Part shown: piece after piece, positions 5,547 through 12,966 of the stretch
Numbering within the stretch: position 1 is the first letter of the stretch
Layout of the letters: each line of letters begins with the position of its first letter
Assembly (NCBI GenBank): GCA_029858605.1
Contig: JAOUET010000034.1
Span: forward strand, 1-12,966
Direction: 5' to 3'
DNA from: Coriobacteriia bacterium
GTDB taxonomy: Bacteria > Actinomycetota > Coriobacteriia > Anaerosomatales > JAENZW01
Length of the DNA stretch: 12,966 bases
Translations under genes and position numbers: made by a program
Notes under the pieces: generated by a model
What the model was told of the DNA's origin: nothing
Seen by the model: the letters and a program-made list of their open reading frames with translations, nothing else
The model's database searches: none

Positions 5547-6731
5547 CTACCGGGGAGTGCCGAGTTTCTCGCCGATGGCCCTGTAGAGCTTCTCGGCGAT
5601 CCTGTCCGAATACGTGGGGTCGCGCAACAGGCTAGCGTCCTCTTCGTCCGCAAGACTGCCGAGCCCAACACGCACCACGGCCATGGGAAGATCTCCAAGC
5701 ACTGCGTCGGCCTCTGCGACCTCCGAGGTGACCGCTCGACCGTCCGCGGACAAGAGGTTGGCGATCTCCGCGGCCACGGCTTCGGAAGTCTGACGCGCCG
5801 AGGAGGTTCGTTCGCTGACTACCGTGACGACCCTGGCGCCCCCCGGCCCCGACTCGGCAATCGTCATCCCGATCGCGAGGATCGCACCGGTGGATTCTTC
5901 GGCCCGATTCGCTCGGGCGCCGTCGGAAACGTCCTCTTCGGATCCGGTCCGAGTCACGGTGACGTCGGCGCCGGAGGCCTCAAGGAGCGACTGGAGCCTC
6001 AGTGAGGACTTGAGCGTGACATCAGTACTGCCGTCGGGCGGCGGAGTGGGGTCCAGGACGATGTGGACGCCAGTGAGGTCGAAGGGCATCAAGGTCGGAG
6101 TGGAGCCGGGTTCTGCTGCCACCGCGAGCAGCACCCTGTCCGACGTGCGTACCGTGGCTCCCTGGAGCGGGTTCGTGTAGAGGACCGTGTCCTTCGGGAC
6201 GGTCGCGTCCTCGACGTACTCGACTTCCACGATCAAGCCCAGCGTCTCGAGTCGTGCTCGCGCGAGGGAGAGGCTTTCTCCAACCACATCGGGCATCGCA
6301 AACTGCTCGGCGCCGGCCGATACGACGATCGAGACGATGGAGTCGCGCTCGAGCATCGTGTCCGGAGAGGGATCCTGTTCGAGCACGGTTCCGGATGGCT
6401 GCAGATCGAAGCGGGTCTCCCCCACCTCGCCCCTCAGACCGGACTGCGCGATGACCGCCAGCGCGTCCCCCTGGTTCATGCCGACCACATCGGGAACCGA
6501 AACGCGATCGCCGCGGGCAACGAGGATCGCGACGACCACGACCACAGCCACGACGAGAATCATTCCGGCTGCTGCGATGGGGATCCAGCTCGGGACCAGG
6601 CGCCTCCGCAAGGGGCGATCGAAGTGCGGCGAGTCCACAAAGGCGACCTCGTCTTGCGAAGAGGTCTGCCCCGATACCGGCGTCTCTTGCTTTCGGTTCG
6701 AACCGCCCACCTGGGACTCTTCCTTCGTCAT
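5547..6731 (-). CDS. Membrane-anchored PASTA-domain protein with a catalytically degenerate Amidase_3-like C-terminus
   Basis: A 394-residue protein from ATG 6731. A polar cytoplasmic N-terminus (1-45), one strong membrane segment (about 49-72), two PASTA domains (about 77-140 and 144-206, each opening with PDVVG) and a C-terminal domain (about 220-394) follow. That last part reads like an N-acetylmuramoyl-L-alanine amidase: IVLDP at 224-228, LEASGADVTVTRTGSEED, a DGARANRAEES helix, then PMAVVRVGLGSLADEEDASLLRDPTYSDRIA. The zinc and catalytic residues are gone. The HGG after VLDP is TPPP, the SIHxN segment is AIGMT, and the catalytic Glu in the PxxLVExGF block is Arg354. It is therefore predicted to bind but not cut peptidoglycan, perhaps guiding the M23 enzyme encoded 13 nt downstream. 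No kinase domain is present. The ATG lacks a ribosome site and may be leaderless. Confidence 0.88.
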   Translation of the reverse strand: MTKEESQVGGSNRKQETPVSGQTSSQDEVAFVDSPHFDRPLRRRLVPSWIPIAAAGMILVVAVVVVVAILVARGDRVSVPDVVGMNQGDALAVIAQSGLRGEVGETRFDLQPSGTVLEQDPSPDTMLERDSIVSIVVSAGAEQFAMPDVVGESLSLARARLETLGLIVEVEYVEDATVPKDTVLYTNPLQGATVRTSDRVLLAVAAEPGSTPTLMPFDLTGVHIVLDPTPPPDGSTDVTLKSSLRLQSLLEASGADVTVTRTGSEEDVSDGARANRAEESTGAILAIGMTIAESGPGGARVVTVVSERTSSARQTSEAVAAEIANLLSADGRAVTSEVAEADAVLGDLPMAVVRVGLGSLADEEDASLLRDPTYSDRIAEKLYRAIGEKLGTPR

Positions 6732-6770
6732 GTGCACAAGTGTAGCGTTCTCGGCCGCTTGGTGCGCTCC

Positions 6771-6799
6771 TTGCACAGACCGTCGCAGCACGATATCCT
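6771..6799 (+). promoter_or_regulatory. Possible promoter of fmdB
   Basis: TTGCAC (6771-6776) and TATCCT (6794-6799) are 17 nt apart, with a predicted start near 6806 and a leader of about 32 nt. It lies in the 106-bp divergent gap between fmdB and the PASTA gene. A second -10-like GATAAT (6812-6817) nearby has no matching -35. Confidence 0.4.
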
Positions 6800-6837
6800 G
6801 CATCGCTGTTCGATAATCGTGAGAAGGGTCGACCGCA

Positions 6838-7122
6838 GTGCCCGCGTACGACTACCGTTGCACGGAGTGCGAGCAGGTATTCGAAGTTCGCCACGCCGCA
6901 GGAGAGCAGTTGAGCGTCGACTGCCCGTCGTGCAGCGCGCGCGCGAAGCGCGTGTTCTCCCCGTTTGGCGTGGTGTTCAAAGGGTCGGGATTCCACAACA
7001 CCGACTATCGCGCGAAGCCCTCGGACGAGAAACCATCTCCCGACAAGCCAAGAGAGGCAGCGCCGTGCAGCAAGAAGGACTCGGACTCTTCGGCTTGCTC
7101 GAACTGCCCCGCTGCGGAATAG
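6838..7122 (+). CDS. FmdB/CxxC_CxxC_SSSS family zinc-ribbon protein
   Basis: A 94-residue protein from GTG 6838, with AAGGG about 9 nt upstream. The N-terminus MPAYDYRC is the family hallmark. The ribbon is made by Cys8/Cys11 and Cys29/Cys32, followed by the conserved GSGFHNTDYR (49-58). The tail is polar and low-complexity, with extra cysteines in a CSNC near the end. FmdB was named for a putative regulator of formamidase genes, but the role of most family members is unknown, so the symbol is not transferred. It is divergent from the PASTA-M23 operon and convergent with glpX, with 9 nt between stops and no terminator hairpin visible. Confidence 0.9.
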   Translation: MPAYDYRCTECEQVFEVRHAAGEQLSVDCPSCSARAKRVFSPFGVVFKGSGFHNTDYRAKPSDEKPSPDKPREAAPCSKKDSDSSACSNCPAAE

Positions 7123-7131
7123 GGCTTGGCG

Positions 7132-8097
7132 TCAGTCCATCCTGACCCAGAACTTCTCGTCACCGGTGCGATAGACAGTCTCGACGAAGCGAACCGTGCC
7201 CGTCTTTCCGTCCATGGTGACCGAATGGGTTCGTGCTCCCGCGCCGAAGTATTTCACGCCGCGCAACATCTCTCCGTCGGTGACACCCGTTGCGATGAAC
7301 GCGACCTCATCCGTGTCCACGAGGCAGTCCATCGTCAGGACGTCGTCGATGTTGCATGTGCCCATCACCTTCGCGCGGCCGCGCTCCTCCTCGTTGCGCC
7401 ACACGAAGCGGCCCATGAAGCACCCGCCGATGCACAGCATCGCGGCGCACGCAAGAACGCCCTCCGGAGCTGCTCCGATTCCCATGTAGACGTGAATGCC
7501 GGTACCTTCGATCGCAGTTGCCACGGCGCCGAAGACGTCGCCGTCGGTGATCAGTCGGATTCGCGCACCGGCTGTGCGGACCTCGGATATCAGGTCGGCG
7601 TGGCGGTCCCGATCGAGGATGCACACGACTAGGTCCTCGACCGGCCGCTTGAGGGCCTTCGCGATGTTCGCCAGGTTCTCTGTGGGACTGGCGTCGATGT
7701 GGATAGCGGTCGCGGCTTCGGGGCCCACCGCGATCTTGTTCATGTAGGTGTCGGGCGCATGGAGAAGGGTGTTCTCAGGGCCGAAAGCGAGTACCGCCAG
7801 GGAATTCGGCTGGCCGTCGGCGGTGAGGTTGGTTCCTTCCAGTGGATCGACGGCGATGTCGATCTTGTGACCTCCGCTGCCGACCTCTTCGCCGATGAAC
7901 AGCATAGGGGCCTCGTCCCGCTCGCCTTCACCGATGACGATGCGCCCCGAGATGTCGATATCGTTCAGGGCCTTGCGCATCGCCTGCACGGCAGCGTCGT
8001 CGGCAGCGTGCTTGTCACCCTTCCCCATCCAGCGACCCGCGGCGAGTGCCGCGGCCTCAGTCACTTCAAGCATGTCCACGATTCTGGTGTTTGCCAT
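7132..8097 (-). CDS. glpX: Fructose-1,6-bisphosphatase class II (GlpX)
   Basis: A 321-residue protein, normal length for GlpX. It removes the 1-phosphate from fructose 1,6-bisphosphate, the committed gluconeogenic step, using divalent metal (usually Mn). Signatures are GEGERDEAPML (56-66), the metal and substrate motif VDPLEGTN (83-90), an LDRDRH block, a TDGDV block and APEGVLACAAMLCIGG. ATG 8097 is chosen because a strong AGGAGGGG ribosome site lies just upstream; an ATG nine codons earlier would overlap the rsmB stop and has no such site. The 26-nt gap after rsmB suggests co-transcription. In Bacillus this position in the cluster is occupied by rlmN, prpC and prkC instead, so glpX is an unusual neighbour. 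Confidence 0.96.
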   Translation of the reverse strand: MANTRIVDMLEVTEAAALAAGRWMGKGDKHAADDAAVQAMRKALNDIDISGRIVIGEGERDEAPMLFIGEEVGSGGHKIDIAVDPLEGTNLTADGQPNSLAVLAFGPENTLLHAPDTYMNKIAVGPEAATAIHIDASPTENLANIAKALKRPVEDLVVCILDRDRHADLISEVRTAGARIRLITDGDVFGAVATAIEGTGIHVYMGIGAAPEGVLACAAMLCIGGCFMGRFVWRNEEERGRAKVMGTCNIDDVLTMDCLVDTDEVAFIATGVTDGEMLRGVKYFGAGARTHSVTMDGKTGTVRFVETVYRTGDEKFWVRMD

Positions 8098-8123
8098 GTC
8101 CCCTCCTGAATCTCGCGCGGACA

Positions 8124-9473
8124 TCAGCGCCGAGCAAGAACTGCGGCGAAGTGCCCGTCGGGCCCCCCAGCTTCCGGCAGCGAGCAGAACCAGCCTTCGT
8201 CAGTGATGAAGCGCGCCCAGGAGCCTGGAACACGATCGTCCGCGCCATACGGCACGAACGGACTCCCCTGCTCCGAAGACAGGAACGACTCGACGACATC
8301 CTCGTTCTCCCGGCGCAAGATGGTGCATGTCGAGTACACCACGAACCCACCGGTCCTCACAAGGCCGCATGCGGTTGTCAGCAGACGCAACCCCAGTTCG
8401 GCAAGGCGAGAGCAGTCTTCGGGCACGAGCGCCCAGCGCTTCTCCGGATGCCGTCTTAGGGTCCCCACGTTGGAACACGGTGCGTCGATGAGGACGACGT
8501 CTGCCCCATGGGGCAGCGCACTGCGCATGGCTTCCGCGTCGAGGGCGTCGCAGACCAAGCCGCTCACACCCGGTACGCCGAGATGCTCCATGCGCTCGCT
8601 GAGGACCTCGATCTTGAACTCGTGAATATCGATCGCCAGAACCGTCGCGTGCCCGTTCAACGCCGCCTGGATGAGCATCGTCTTGGTACCTCGGCCCGCT
8701 CCGACATCGAGGTAGTCTCCCTCAGGCGATAGAGATGCGATTCTCGCCACGAGTTGCGCAGCGGCGTCCGAGACGACGGCGAGACCTTCGGCCAAAGCGC
8801 GCCCGCGGACGGCCCGAGCAGGCTTGCGACACACAAGACAGCCGGGCACGTCACAATCCGCGGGCTCTGCTCCGTCTTGAAGGAGCGCCTCGACGAGCGC
8901 ATCGCGCGTTCCTCGGAAGGGATTGTGCGCCACGTACAACGGTGCCGCCGTGTTGTTGGCGTCCAGGATCGTCCTGGCAGCGTCATGCCCGTACTGTTCG
9001 ACAAGGAGACCGGCGAGCCACTCGGGATGGCCGGTTGCCCTCGCCAGCGCTGCGACGTCGGAGTCAGGGTCCCCCCACGGGAATGCCTCCGCATCTTCGG
9101 CGATCCGCCGAAGAACGGCGTTTGCGAATCCAGCTGCCTGCTCTTGTACCGCCTTGACCGCCTCCACGCCCTGATGAACGGCGACTCTCGGTTCGGCGTT
9201 CTCGAAAAGCATCTCGAAGGCTCCGAGACGCAGTGCGTCTCGGACCGCAGGGGCGACATCGCGAGGGCGCGGAACGTGGCTGTCGATCGCTTGGTCGAGC
9301 GTTCCTCGCGTTGCGGTGACCCCTATTGCCAGGCGGCGCGCGAAGGCTGCGTCGGGACCCGTGGCTTCGGCCGAGGCGGATTGGGCCTCTACAGTCTCGC
9401 GGATCCAGGCGTCTCGAGCCCGCGACTTGCGCAGCGCCGCGAGCGCGATCGATCGACCGGGCGCGAGACTCAT
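8124..9473 (-). CDS. rsmB: 16S rRNA (cytosine-967 C5)-methyltransferase, NusB domain fused to SAM methyltransferase
   Basis: A 449-residue protein. The N-terminal NusB-like RNA-binding domain (about 1-135) includes the GFANAVLRR helix. A linker with HPEWLAGLLVEQYG (149-162) leads to a Rossmann methyltransferase domain. SAM motif I is YLDVGAGRGTKT (254-265). Motif IV is DAPCSNVGTLRRHPEKRW (330-347), with Cys333. Motif VI is VYSTCTILRRENEDVVESF (379-397), with Cys383, the presumed nucleophile. The usual DAPCSG reads DAPCSN. The start overlaps the fmt stop as ATGA, a coupling seen in many bacteria. Three closely spaced cysteines (207, 212, 215) in the linker are unusual, but no metal site is established. 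Confidence 0.95.
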   Translation of the reverse strand: MSLAPGRSIALAALRKSRARDAWIRETVEAQSASAEATGPDAAFARRLAIGVTATRGTLDQAIDSHVPRPRDVAPAVRDALRLGAFEMLFENAEPRVAVHQGVEAVKAVQEQAAGFANAVLRRIAEDAEAFPWGDPDSDVAALARATGHPEWLAGLLVEQYGHDAARTILDANNTAAPLYVAHNPFRGTRDALVEALLQDGAEPADCDVPGCLVCRKPARAVRGRALAEGLAVVSDAAAQLVARIASLSPEGDYLDVGAGRGTKTMLIQAALNGHATVLAIDIHEFKIEVLSERMEHLGVPGVSGLVCDALDAEAMRSALPHGADVVLIDAPCSNVGTLRRHPEKRWALVPEDCSRLAELGLRLLTTACGLVRTGGFVVYSTCTILRRENEDVVESFLSSEQGSPFVPYGADDRVPGSWARFITDEGWFCSLPEAGGPDGHFAAVLARR

Positions 9474-10393
9474 GGACAGCGCTCCCAGAACGCGTCGGGA
9501 GGGATGTGTGCACCTCGCGCATACGCTGCAGCATCCATCTCAGCCTTGCCTGCAGGCTTGACGCGCTCGAGGCGCAGCGCGCCGTCGAGGAAGCCCAGAA
9601 CGAGAGAATGCTTGTCCGTGTACGCGCGCCCGGAGGCGACCTGTCGGTCCGTGTGCTGTGCGGCCAGTACCTCGAGTGGAACACCGTGGACGCACGCTCG
9701 GGACCTCGCGCTGGGAGTGGAGGCTCGCACACGACGAAGTGCCGTTTCGGCTTCAATGGCAGGCTCAAGGGCGACGTCGGCGGCACCCACCTTGTGCGCA
9801 TACGTGGCATCTGCATCGTTCTGATCGGTCCAGGAAACGATGCCGGCCTCTATCTCGTCGAGTGTCTCGACGAGCGCGGTTGCGCCCTTTTCGGCGAGAA
9901 TCGCGGTAAGCGATGCGACGTCGTGCTCGTCCACCGGAACGCGAACCGCGTGCGTGAAAGGTCCCGTGTCCAGGCCTTCTTCCATCCGCATGACGACTAC
10001 TCCCGTGACGCTGTCACCCTCGAGAATGGCCCGGTGCACTGGCGCCGCCCCCCGGTGCCGGGGCAGAAGCGAGGCGTGCACGTTCACACAGCCGTGAGTC
10101 GGTACGGCGAGCACCTCCCCGGGGACGATGAGGCCATACGCCGCGACGCAAACGATGTCGGGCTGGAGTTGTCTCAACTGGGACACCACGTCCGGGTCCT
10201 TCAAGGTCTCGGGCTGCCGAACAGGTAGTTCAAGCTGGCGCGCCAGCTCCTTGACCGGCGACGGCGTGAGTCGCCGACCTCGGCCGCGCGGACGATCTGG
10301 CTGCGTATACACAGCCAACACGTCGTGCCGGCCTGCGAGCGCGCTCAACGGTGCAACCGCGAACTCGGGCGTCCCCATGAAGACGACGCGCAC
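9470..10393 (-). CDS. fmt: Methionyl-tRNA formyltransferase
   Basis: A 307-residue protein of typical length that formylates initiator Met-tRNA using 10-formyl-tetrahydrofolate. It opens VRVVFMGTPEFAV. The catalytic region carries Asn104 and His106 in NVHASLLPRHRGAAPVHRAIL, and Asp142 in GLDTG. The C-terminal OB-like tRNA-binding domain is present, with GRAYTDKHSLVLGFLDGALRLE. GTG 10393 has a GAGGGGGGA stretch immediately upstream, though its spacing is tight; the next candidate, ATG 10378, would cut into the conserved first strand. It follows def by 23 nt and overlaps rsmB by 4 nt, so def-fmt-rsmB is probably one operon. Confidence 0.96.
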   Translation of the reverse strand: MRVVFMGTPEFAVAPLSALAGRHDVLAVYTQPDRPRGRGRRLTPSPVKELARQLELPVRQPETLKDPDVVSQLRQLQPDIVCVAAYGLIVPGEVLAVPTHGCVNVHASLLPRHRGAAPVHRAILEGDSVTGVVVMRMEEGLDTGPFTHAVRVPVDEHDVASLTAILAEKGATALVETLDEIEAGIVSWTDQNDADATYAHKVGAADVALEPAIEAETALRRVRASTPSARSRACVHGVPLEVLAAQHTDRQVASGRAYTDKHSLVLGFLDGALRLERVKPAGKAEMDAAAYARGAHIPPDAFWERCP

Positions 10394-10416
10394 GTCTCCC
10401 CCCCTCGTAGGTCGGA

Positions 10417-10911
10417 TTATCGGACGGCCGCGGACGCCTCCGCATACCGACGCAGAGCGGCCTTCTTCTCCTCTGGCGAGGCTCTGTCGATGATGAGCAC
10501 GCCGTCCAGATGGTCGACCTCGTGTTGGAGGACTCGGGCCAGGAGTTCTGACGCCTCGATGGTCACTGTGTTGCCGCCAAGGTCCACCGCCTCGCAGGTC
10601 ACGGTGGCACTCCGCTCGATCGGGATTGTGATCCCGGGTACGGAAAGACAGCCCTCGTCCTCGATGACCGTCTCCTCGGAACGGCGGACGATGTGTGGAT
10701 TGCACAACGCCACGAGGTTGCCTTCTTCGACGTCGTAGACAATGACGCGTTTCAGGACGCCGATTTGCGGCGCAGCCAGGCCGACACCGGGGGCGTCGTA
10801 CATGGTCCGCGCCATTACCTTCACCAGCTCGAGGAGGTTGACGTCCTCTAGTGGATCTACATCATCCGCCCCTGAATGCAGGGCCGGACTCGGGTGGCTG
10901 AGTATCTCCAT
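10417..10911 (-). CDS. def: Peptide deformylase
   Basis: A 164-residue protein that removes the formyl group from the N-terminal methionine of new proteins. All three motifs are intact: GVGLAAPQIG (42-51), EGCLS (86-90) with metal ligand Cys88, and QHEVDHLDG (129-137) with ligands His130 and His134 and catalytic Glu131. The ATG at 10911 has GGGGA about 10 nt upstream. Its place between priA and fmt is the common bacterial arrangement. It lies 94 nt after priA and may have its own promoter. Confidence 0.97.
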   Translation of the reverse strand: MEILSHPSPALHSGADDVDPLEDVNLLELVKVMARTMYDAPGVGLAAPQIGVLKRVIVYDVEEGNLVALCNPHIVRRSEETVIEDEGCLSVPGITIPIERSATVTCEAVDLGGNTVTIEASELLARVLQHEVDHLDGVLIIDRASPEEKKAALRRYAEASAAVR

Positions 10912-10985
10912 TTGCCGTGTTCCCCGCTGTTCGCTACGTGGTCCGACCGATACCGTTCGAGCAAGAAACGCGCCGCTCTCGAGCC

Positions 10986-10991
10986 ATTGTA
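10986..10991 (-). promoter_or_regulatory. Possible -10 element for def-fmt-rsmB-glpX
   Basis: The minus strand reads TACAAT in the 94-nt gap between the priA stop and def. No convincing -35 is found at 16-18 nt spacing, so the operon could equally be read from upstream of priA. Confidence 0.3.
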
Positions 10992-11005
10992 GCGCCTCGG
11001 TGTCC

Positions 11006-12966
11006 CTAGAGGATGTCGGCGGGATCCACGTCGACGCTCACCGTCACATCGTCTGGGAACCGAAGCTTGTCAGTTGTGCGCGCAACCACTTCGGAGATAC
11101 GCGCTTTCGGCGGAGCCTTGAGAAGCACGTGCCAACGCCACTTCCCCTTCACGCGAGCGATGCACGCATGGCTCGGACCGAGCACCCTCCATCCGGAATC
11201 GAGCGCGTCGCGGAGTCCTTCAGCGATAGCTCTTGCGGACCGAGCGGCCCCCTCGTCGCTGCGAGAAGTGACCTCGATATCGACCAGACGCATTGCTGGA
11301 GGATAGCCGAGCAATTCTCGCTCCTTGGATTCGGAGCGATAGAAGGATTCTGCGTCGTGTCGCGCAGCCGCCTGTATGGCGGCGTGTTCGGGCCAGTAGG
11401 TCTGAACCACCACTAGACCTCGCGAGGGGCCGCGACCGGCGCGACCAGCCACTTGGGCGACGAGCTGAAACGTGCGTTCGGCGGACCTGTAGTCCGGCAA
11501 GTGGAGTGCCGTGTCTGCATTCAGCACTCCGACGAGGTGCACTTCGGGATAGTCGAGACCCTTCGCGACCATTTGAGTGCCGAGAAGAATACCGGCCTCG
11601 AGCTCCTCGAACTCTGCCAGACGGCGTTCGTGCCCGCCCTTTCCCTTGGTGGTGTCGGCGTCCATGCGAACGACCGGCAGGTCCGGGAAGGCCTGTGTGA
11701 GTTCGGCCTCGACCCTCTGCGTCCCGGCTCCGAACATGCGAAGGTACGGACTTCCGCAGGAGGGGCACGCGCCCGGCACTTTCTTCGTCGCGGCACAGTG
11801 ATGGCATTCGAGTCTTCGGCCGGTCTCGTGGTAGGTGAGGGAGACCGAGCATTCCTCGCAGGTGGGGACGAAGCCGCATTCGCGACACAGAAGAAAGGGT
11901 GCGTATCCTCGGCGGTTCAGGAGCAAGACTGCCTTGCCGCCGTCGCCGCGTACCTCCTGCAACGCTGCGAGCAAGGGACGAGAGAACATCGACCTGTGTC
12001 CGGCGTTGAATTCTGCCGCCATGTCTACGACGCGCACTTCCGGAAGTTGACCGCCCGAGACTCTCTCCGGCATTCGAACCAGATGCCAGTCTCCGTGTTC
12101 GCAGGCATGCCTGGACTCGATGTCGGGTGTCGCGCTTCCGAGTACCAGCGTCGCGCTGGCGAGGGACGCCCGCTTCAGTGCGACGGCGCGGGTGTGGTAG
12201 CGCGGCGAGGCGCCGTGCTTGTACGAGGAGTCGTGCTCTTCGTCGATGACGATCAGCCGAAGACGGGGTACGGGTGCGAAGACCGCCGAGCGCGCTCCTA
12301 CCACGACCCGAGCGTCACCCGACCGGAGGCGCTCCCACTCGTCGAACCGCTCGCCGAGGGACAGCCGCGAGTGCAGGACGGCGACCTTGTCTCCGAATCT
12401 CGCGCGGAAGCGGCCGACTGTTTGCGGCGTCAGCGCGATCTCGGGGACGAGTACGATACAGCCGCCGTCTCCGTCGAGAACGTCTTCGACTGCGCGCATG
12501 TAGACCTCTGTCTTGCCGGACCCGGTGACGCCGTCGATCAGTACGACTCGATTGGCGGAGGAATCCGGTCTGCGAATCAACTCGAGCGCGTTGCGCTGCC
12601 CGTCGGAGAGACGCTCGTGCCTCTCAGCGACACGAGGTCTGACGCTGGGAGTGCGGTAACGGCGGCGCTCGAGGACATCGATGACTCCCGCAGCGGCAAG
12701 ACGCGAAATCGCGGCATCGACGTTCCCGAGATCGGCGCGCAACTCACCGACCGTCACCGGTCCGAGTGCCAGCGCGTCGAGAAGCGCTCGCTGGCGGTGG
12801 GCGGAACGTCGGGGCGAGAAGGAGTGGGCCTCAGGCGACAGCATGACGACGCGCTCGGTGGACGCGGTCGCTCGCGGACGCTCGACGAAGTAGGTGCGTT
12901 CGAGATGGCCGGACTTCACGAGACGCGGCAAGGCATCTGTTTCGGCTGAGTCGAGCTGTGCGAGAT
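11006..12966 (-). CDS. priA: Primosomal protein N' (replication restart helicase PriA), N-terminus outside the window
   Basis: 652 codons are visible and the frame stays open through the last base, so the start lies beyond the window; full-length PriA is about 730-750 residues. Missing is most of the N-terminal DNA 3'-end-binding domain. Visible are Walker A GVTGSGKTEVY (about 12532-12500), motif II DEEH (12244-12233), and eight cysteines in four CxxC-type pairs forming the two-zinc domain (CREC, CEEC, CHHC, CPSC). Helicase motifs V and VI are GTQMVAKGLDYPEV and QVAGRAGRG. PriA reloads the replicative helicase at stalled forks. The TTG at 12931 is in frame but inside the gene; readable codons continue upstream of it. 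It leads the def-fmt-rsmB group. Confidence 0.96.
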   Translation of the reverse strand, partial: LAQLDSAETDALPRLVKSGHLERTYFVERPRATASTERVVMLSPEAHSFSPRRSAHRQRALLDALALGPVTVGELRADLGNVDAAISRLAAAGVIDVLERRRYRTPSVRPRVAERHERLSDGQRNALELIRRPDSSANRVVLIDGVTGSGKTEVYMRAVEDVLDGDGGCIVLVPEIALTPQTVGRFRARFGDKVAVLHSRLSLGERFDEWERLRSGDARVVVGARSAVFAPVPRLRLIVIDEEHDSSYKHGASPRYHTRAVALKRASLASATLVLGSATPDIESRHACEHGDWHLVRMPERVSGGQLPEVRVVDMAAEFNAGHRSMFSRPLLAALQEVRGDGGKAVLLLNRRGYAPFLLCRECGFVPTCEECSVSLTYHETGRRLECHHCAATKKVPGACPSCGSPYLRMFGAGTQRVEAELTQAFPDLPVVRMDADTTKGKGGHERRLAEFEELEAGILLGTQMVAKGLDYPEVHLVGVLNADTALHLPDYRSAERTFQLVAQVAGRAGRGPSRGLVVVQTYWPEHAAIQAAARHDAESFYRSESKERELLGYPPAMRLVDIEVTSRSDEGAARSARAIAEGLRDALDSGWRVLGPSHACIARVKGKWRWHVLLKAPPKARISEVVARTTDKLRFPDDVTVSVDVDPADIL

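Noticed and set aside
7118..7140. Terminator between convergent fmdB and glpX
   Set aside because: The gap is only 9 nt and no hairpin is visible.
6063..7145. Plus-strand open frame (about 360 codons) spanning the PASTA gene, the divergent gap and fmdB
   Set aside because: fmdB in another frame has the family start and CxxC pairs, and the PASTA gene explains the rest.
8754..9824. Plus-strand open frame (about 356 codons) opposite rsmB and fmt
   Set aside because: It spans two well-supported minus-strand genes and its translation is arginine-rich with no domain pattern.
11453..12949. Long open frame on the plus strand (about 498 codons) opposite priA
   Set aside because: It mirrors priA, which has complete helicase and zinc motifs. 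The opposite frame has no recognisable domain and is a by-product of high GC.
1..12966. CRISPR arrays, tRNA or rRNA genes, insertion sequences, phage genes
   Set aside because: No repeat-spacer pattern, cloverleaf, terminal inverted repeats or transposase motifs were seen; the window is fully explained by chromosomal genes.

Overview
The window is a GC-rich, gene-dense bacterial chromosome segment with no tRNA, rRNA, CRISPR array or insertion sequence. Its gene set and order resemble the Bacillus subtilis priA-def-fmt-rsmB-...-thiN-rpmB-yloU-yloV cluster, recalled from knowledge rather than searched. High GC, an L28 that keeps its zinc cysteines, an ECF-type thiamine transporter and class II FBPase suggest an Actinomycetota lineage, possibly Coriobacteriia-like. 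That placement is inference.

Right side, minus strand: priA (start outside the window), def, fmt, rsmB and glpX form a compact run. fmt and rsmB overlap by ATGA, and glpX follows rsmB after 26 nt. These genes cover replication restart, N-formylmethionine addition and removal, 16S rRNA m5C methylation and gluconeogenic FBPase. fmdB, a small zinc-ribbon gene, is on the plus strand, convergent with glpX and divergent from the next operon.

Middle, minus strand: a cell-envelope pair encodes a membrane-anchored protein with two PASTA domains and a C-terminal Amidase_3-like domain lacking its catalytic residues, followed by a secreted coiled-coil M23 (LytM) peptidase with intact zinc motifs. Next is a thiamine-salvage operon: a divergent TPP riboswitch with a readable Shine-Dalgarno sequestering hairpin, thiT, and thiN coupled by ATGA. 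A membrane GAF/HD-GYP gene follows, with a perfect TATAAT hexamer laid over the thiN stop codon.

Left side: rpmB on the plus strand has its own promoter and a leader hairpin. Divergent from it, asp23 (yloU-like) and fakA (yloV-like, cut by the window edge) run on the minus strand. An exact 18-bp tandem duplication doubles the asp23 translation start.

The most noteworthy items are the PASTA-pseudoamidase protein, which lies where related genomes carry the PASTA kinase PrkC, the mutually exclusive pairing in the TPP switch, and the altered HD-GYP active site.
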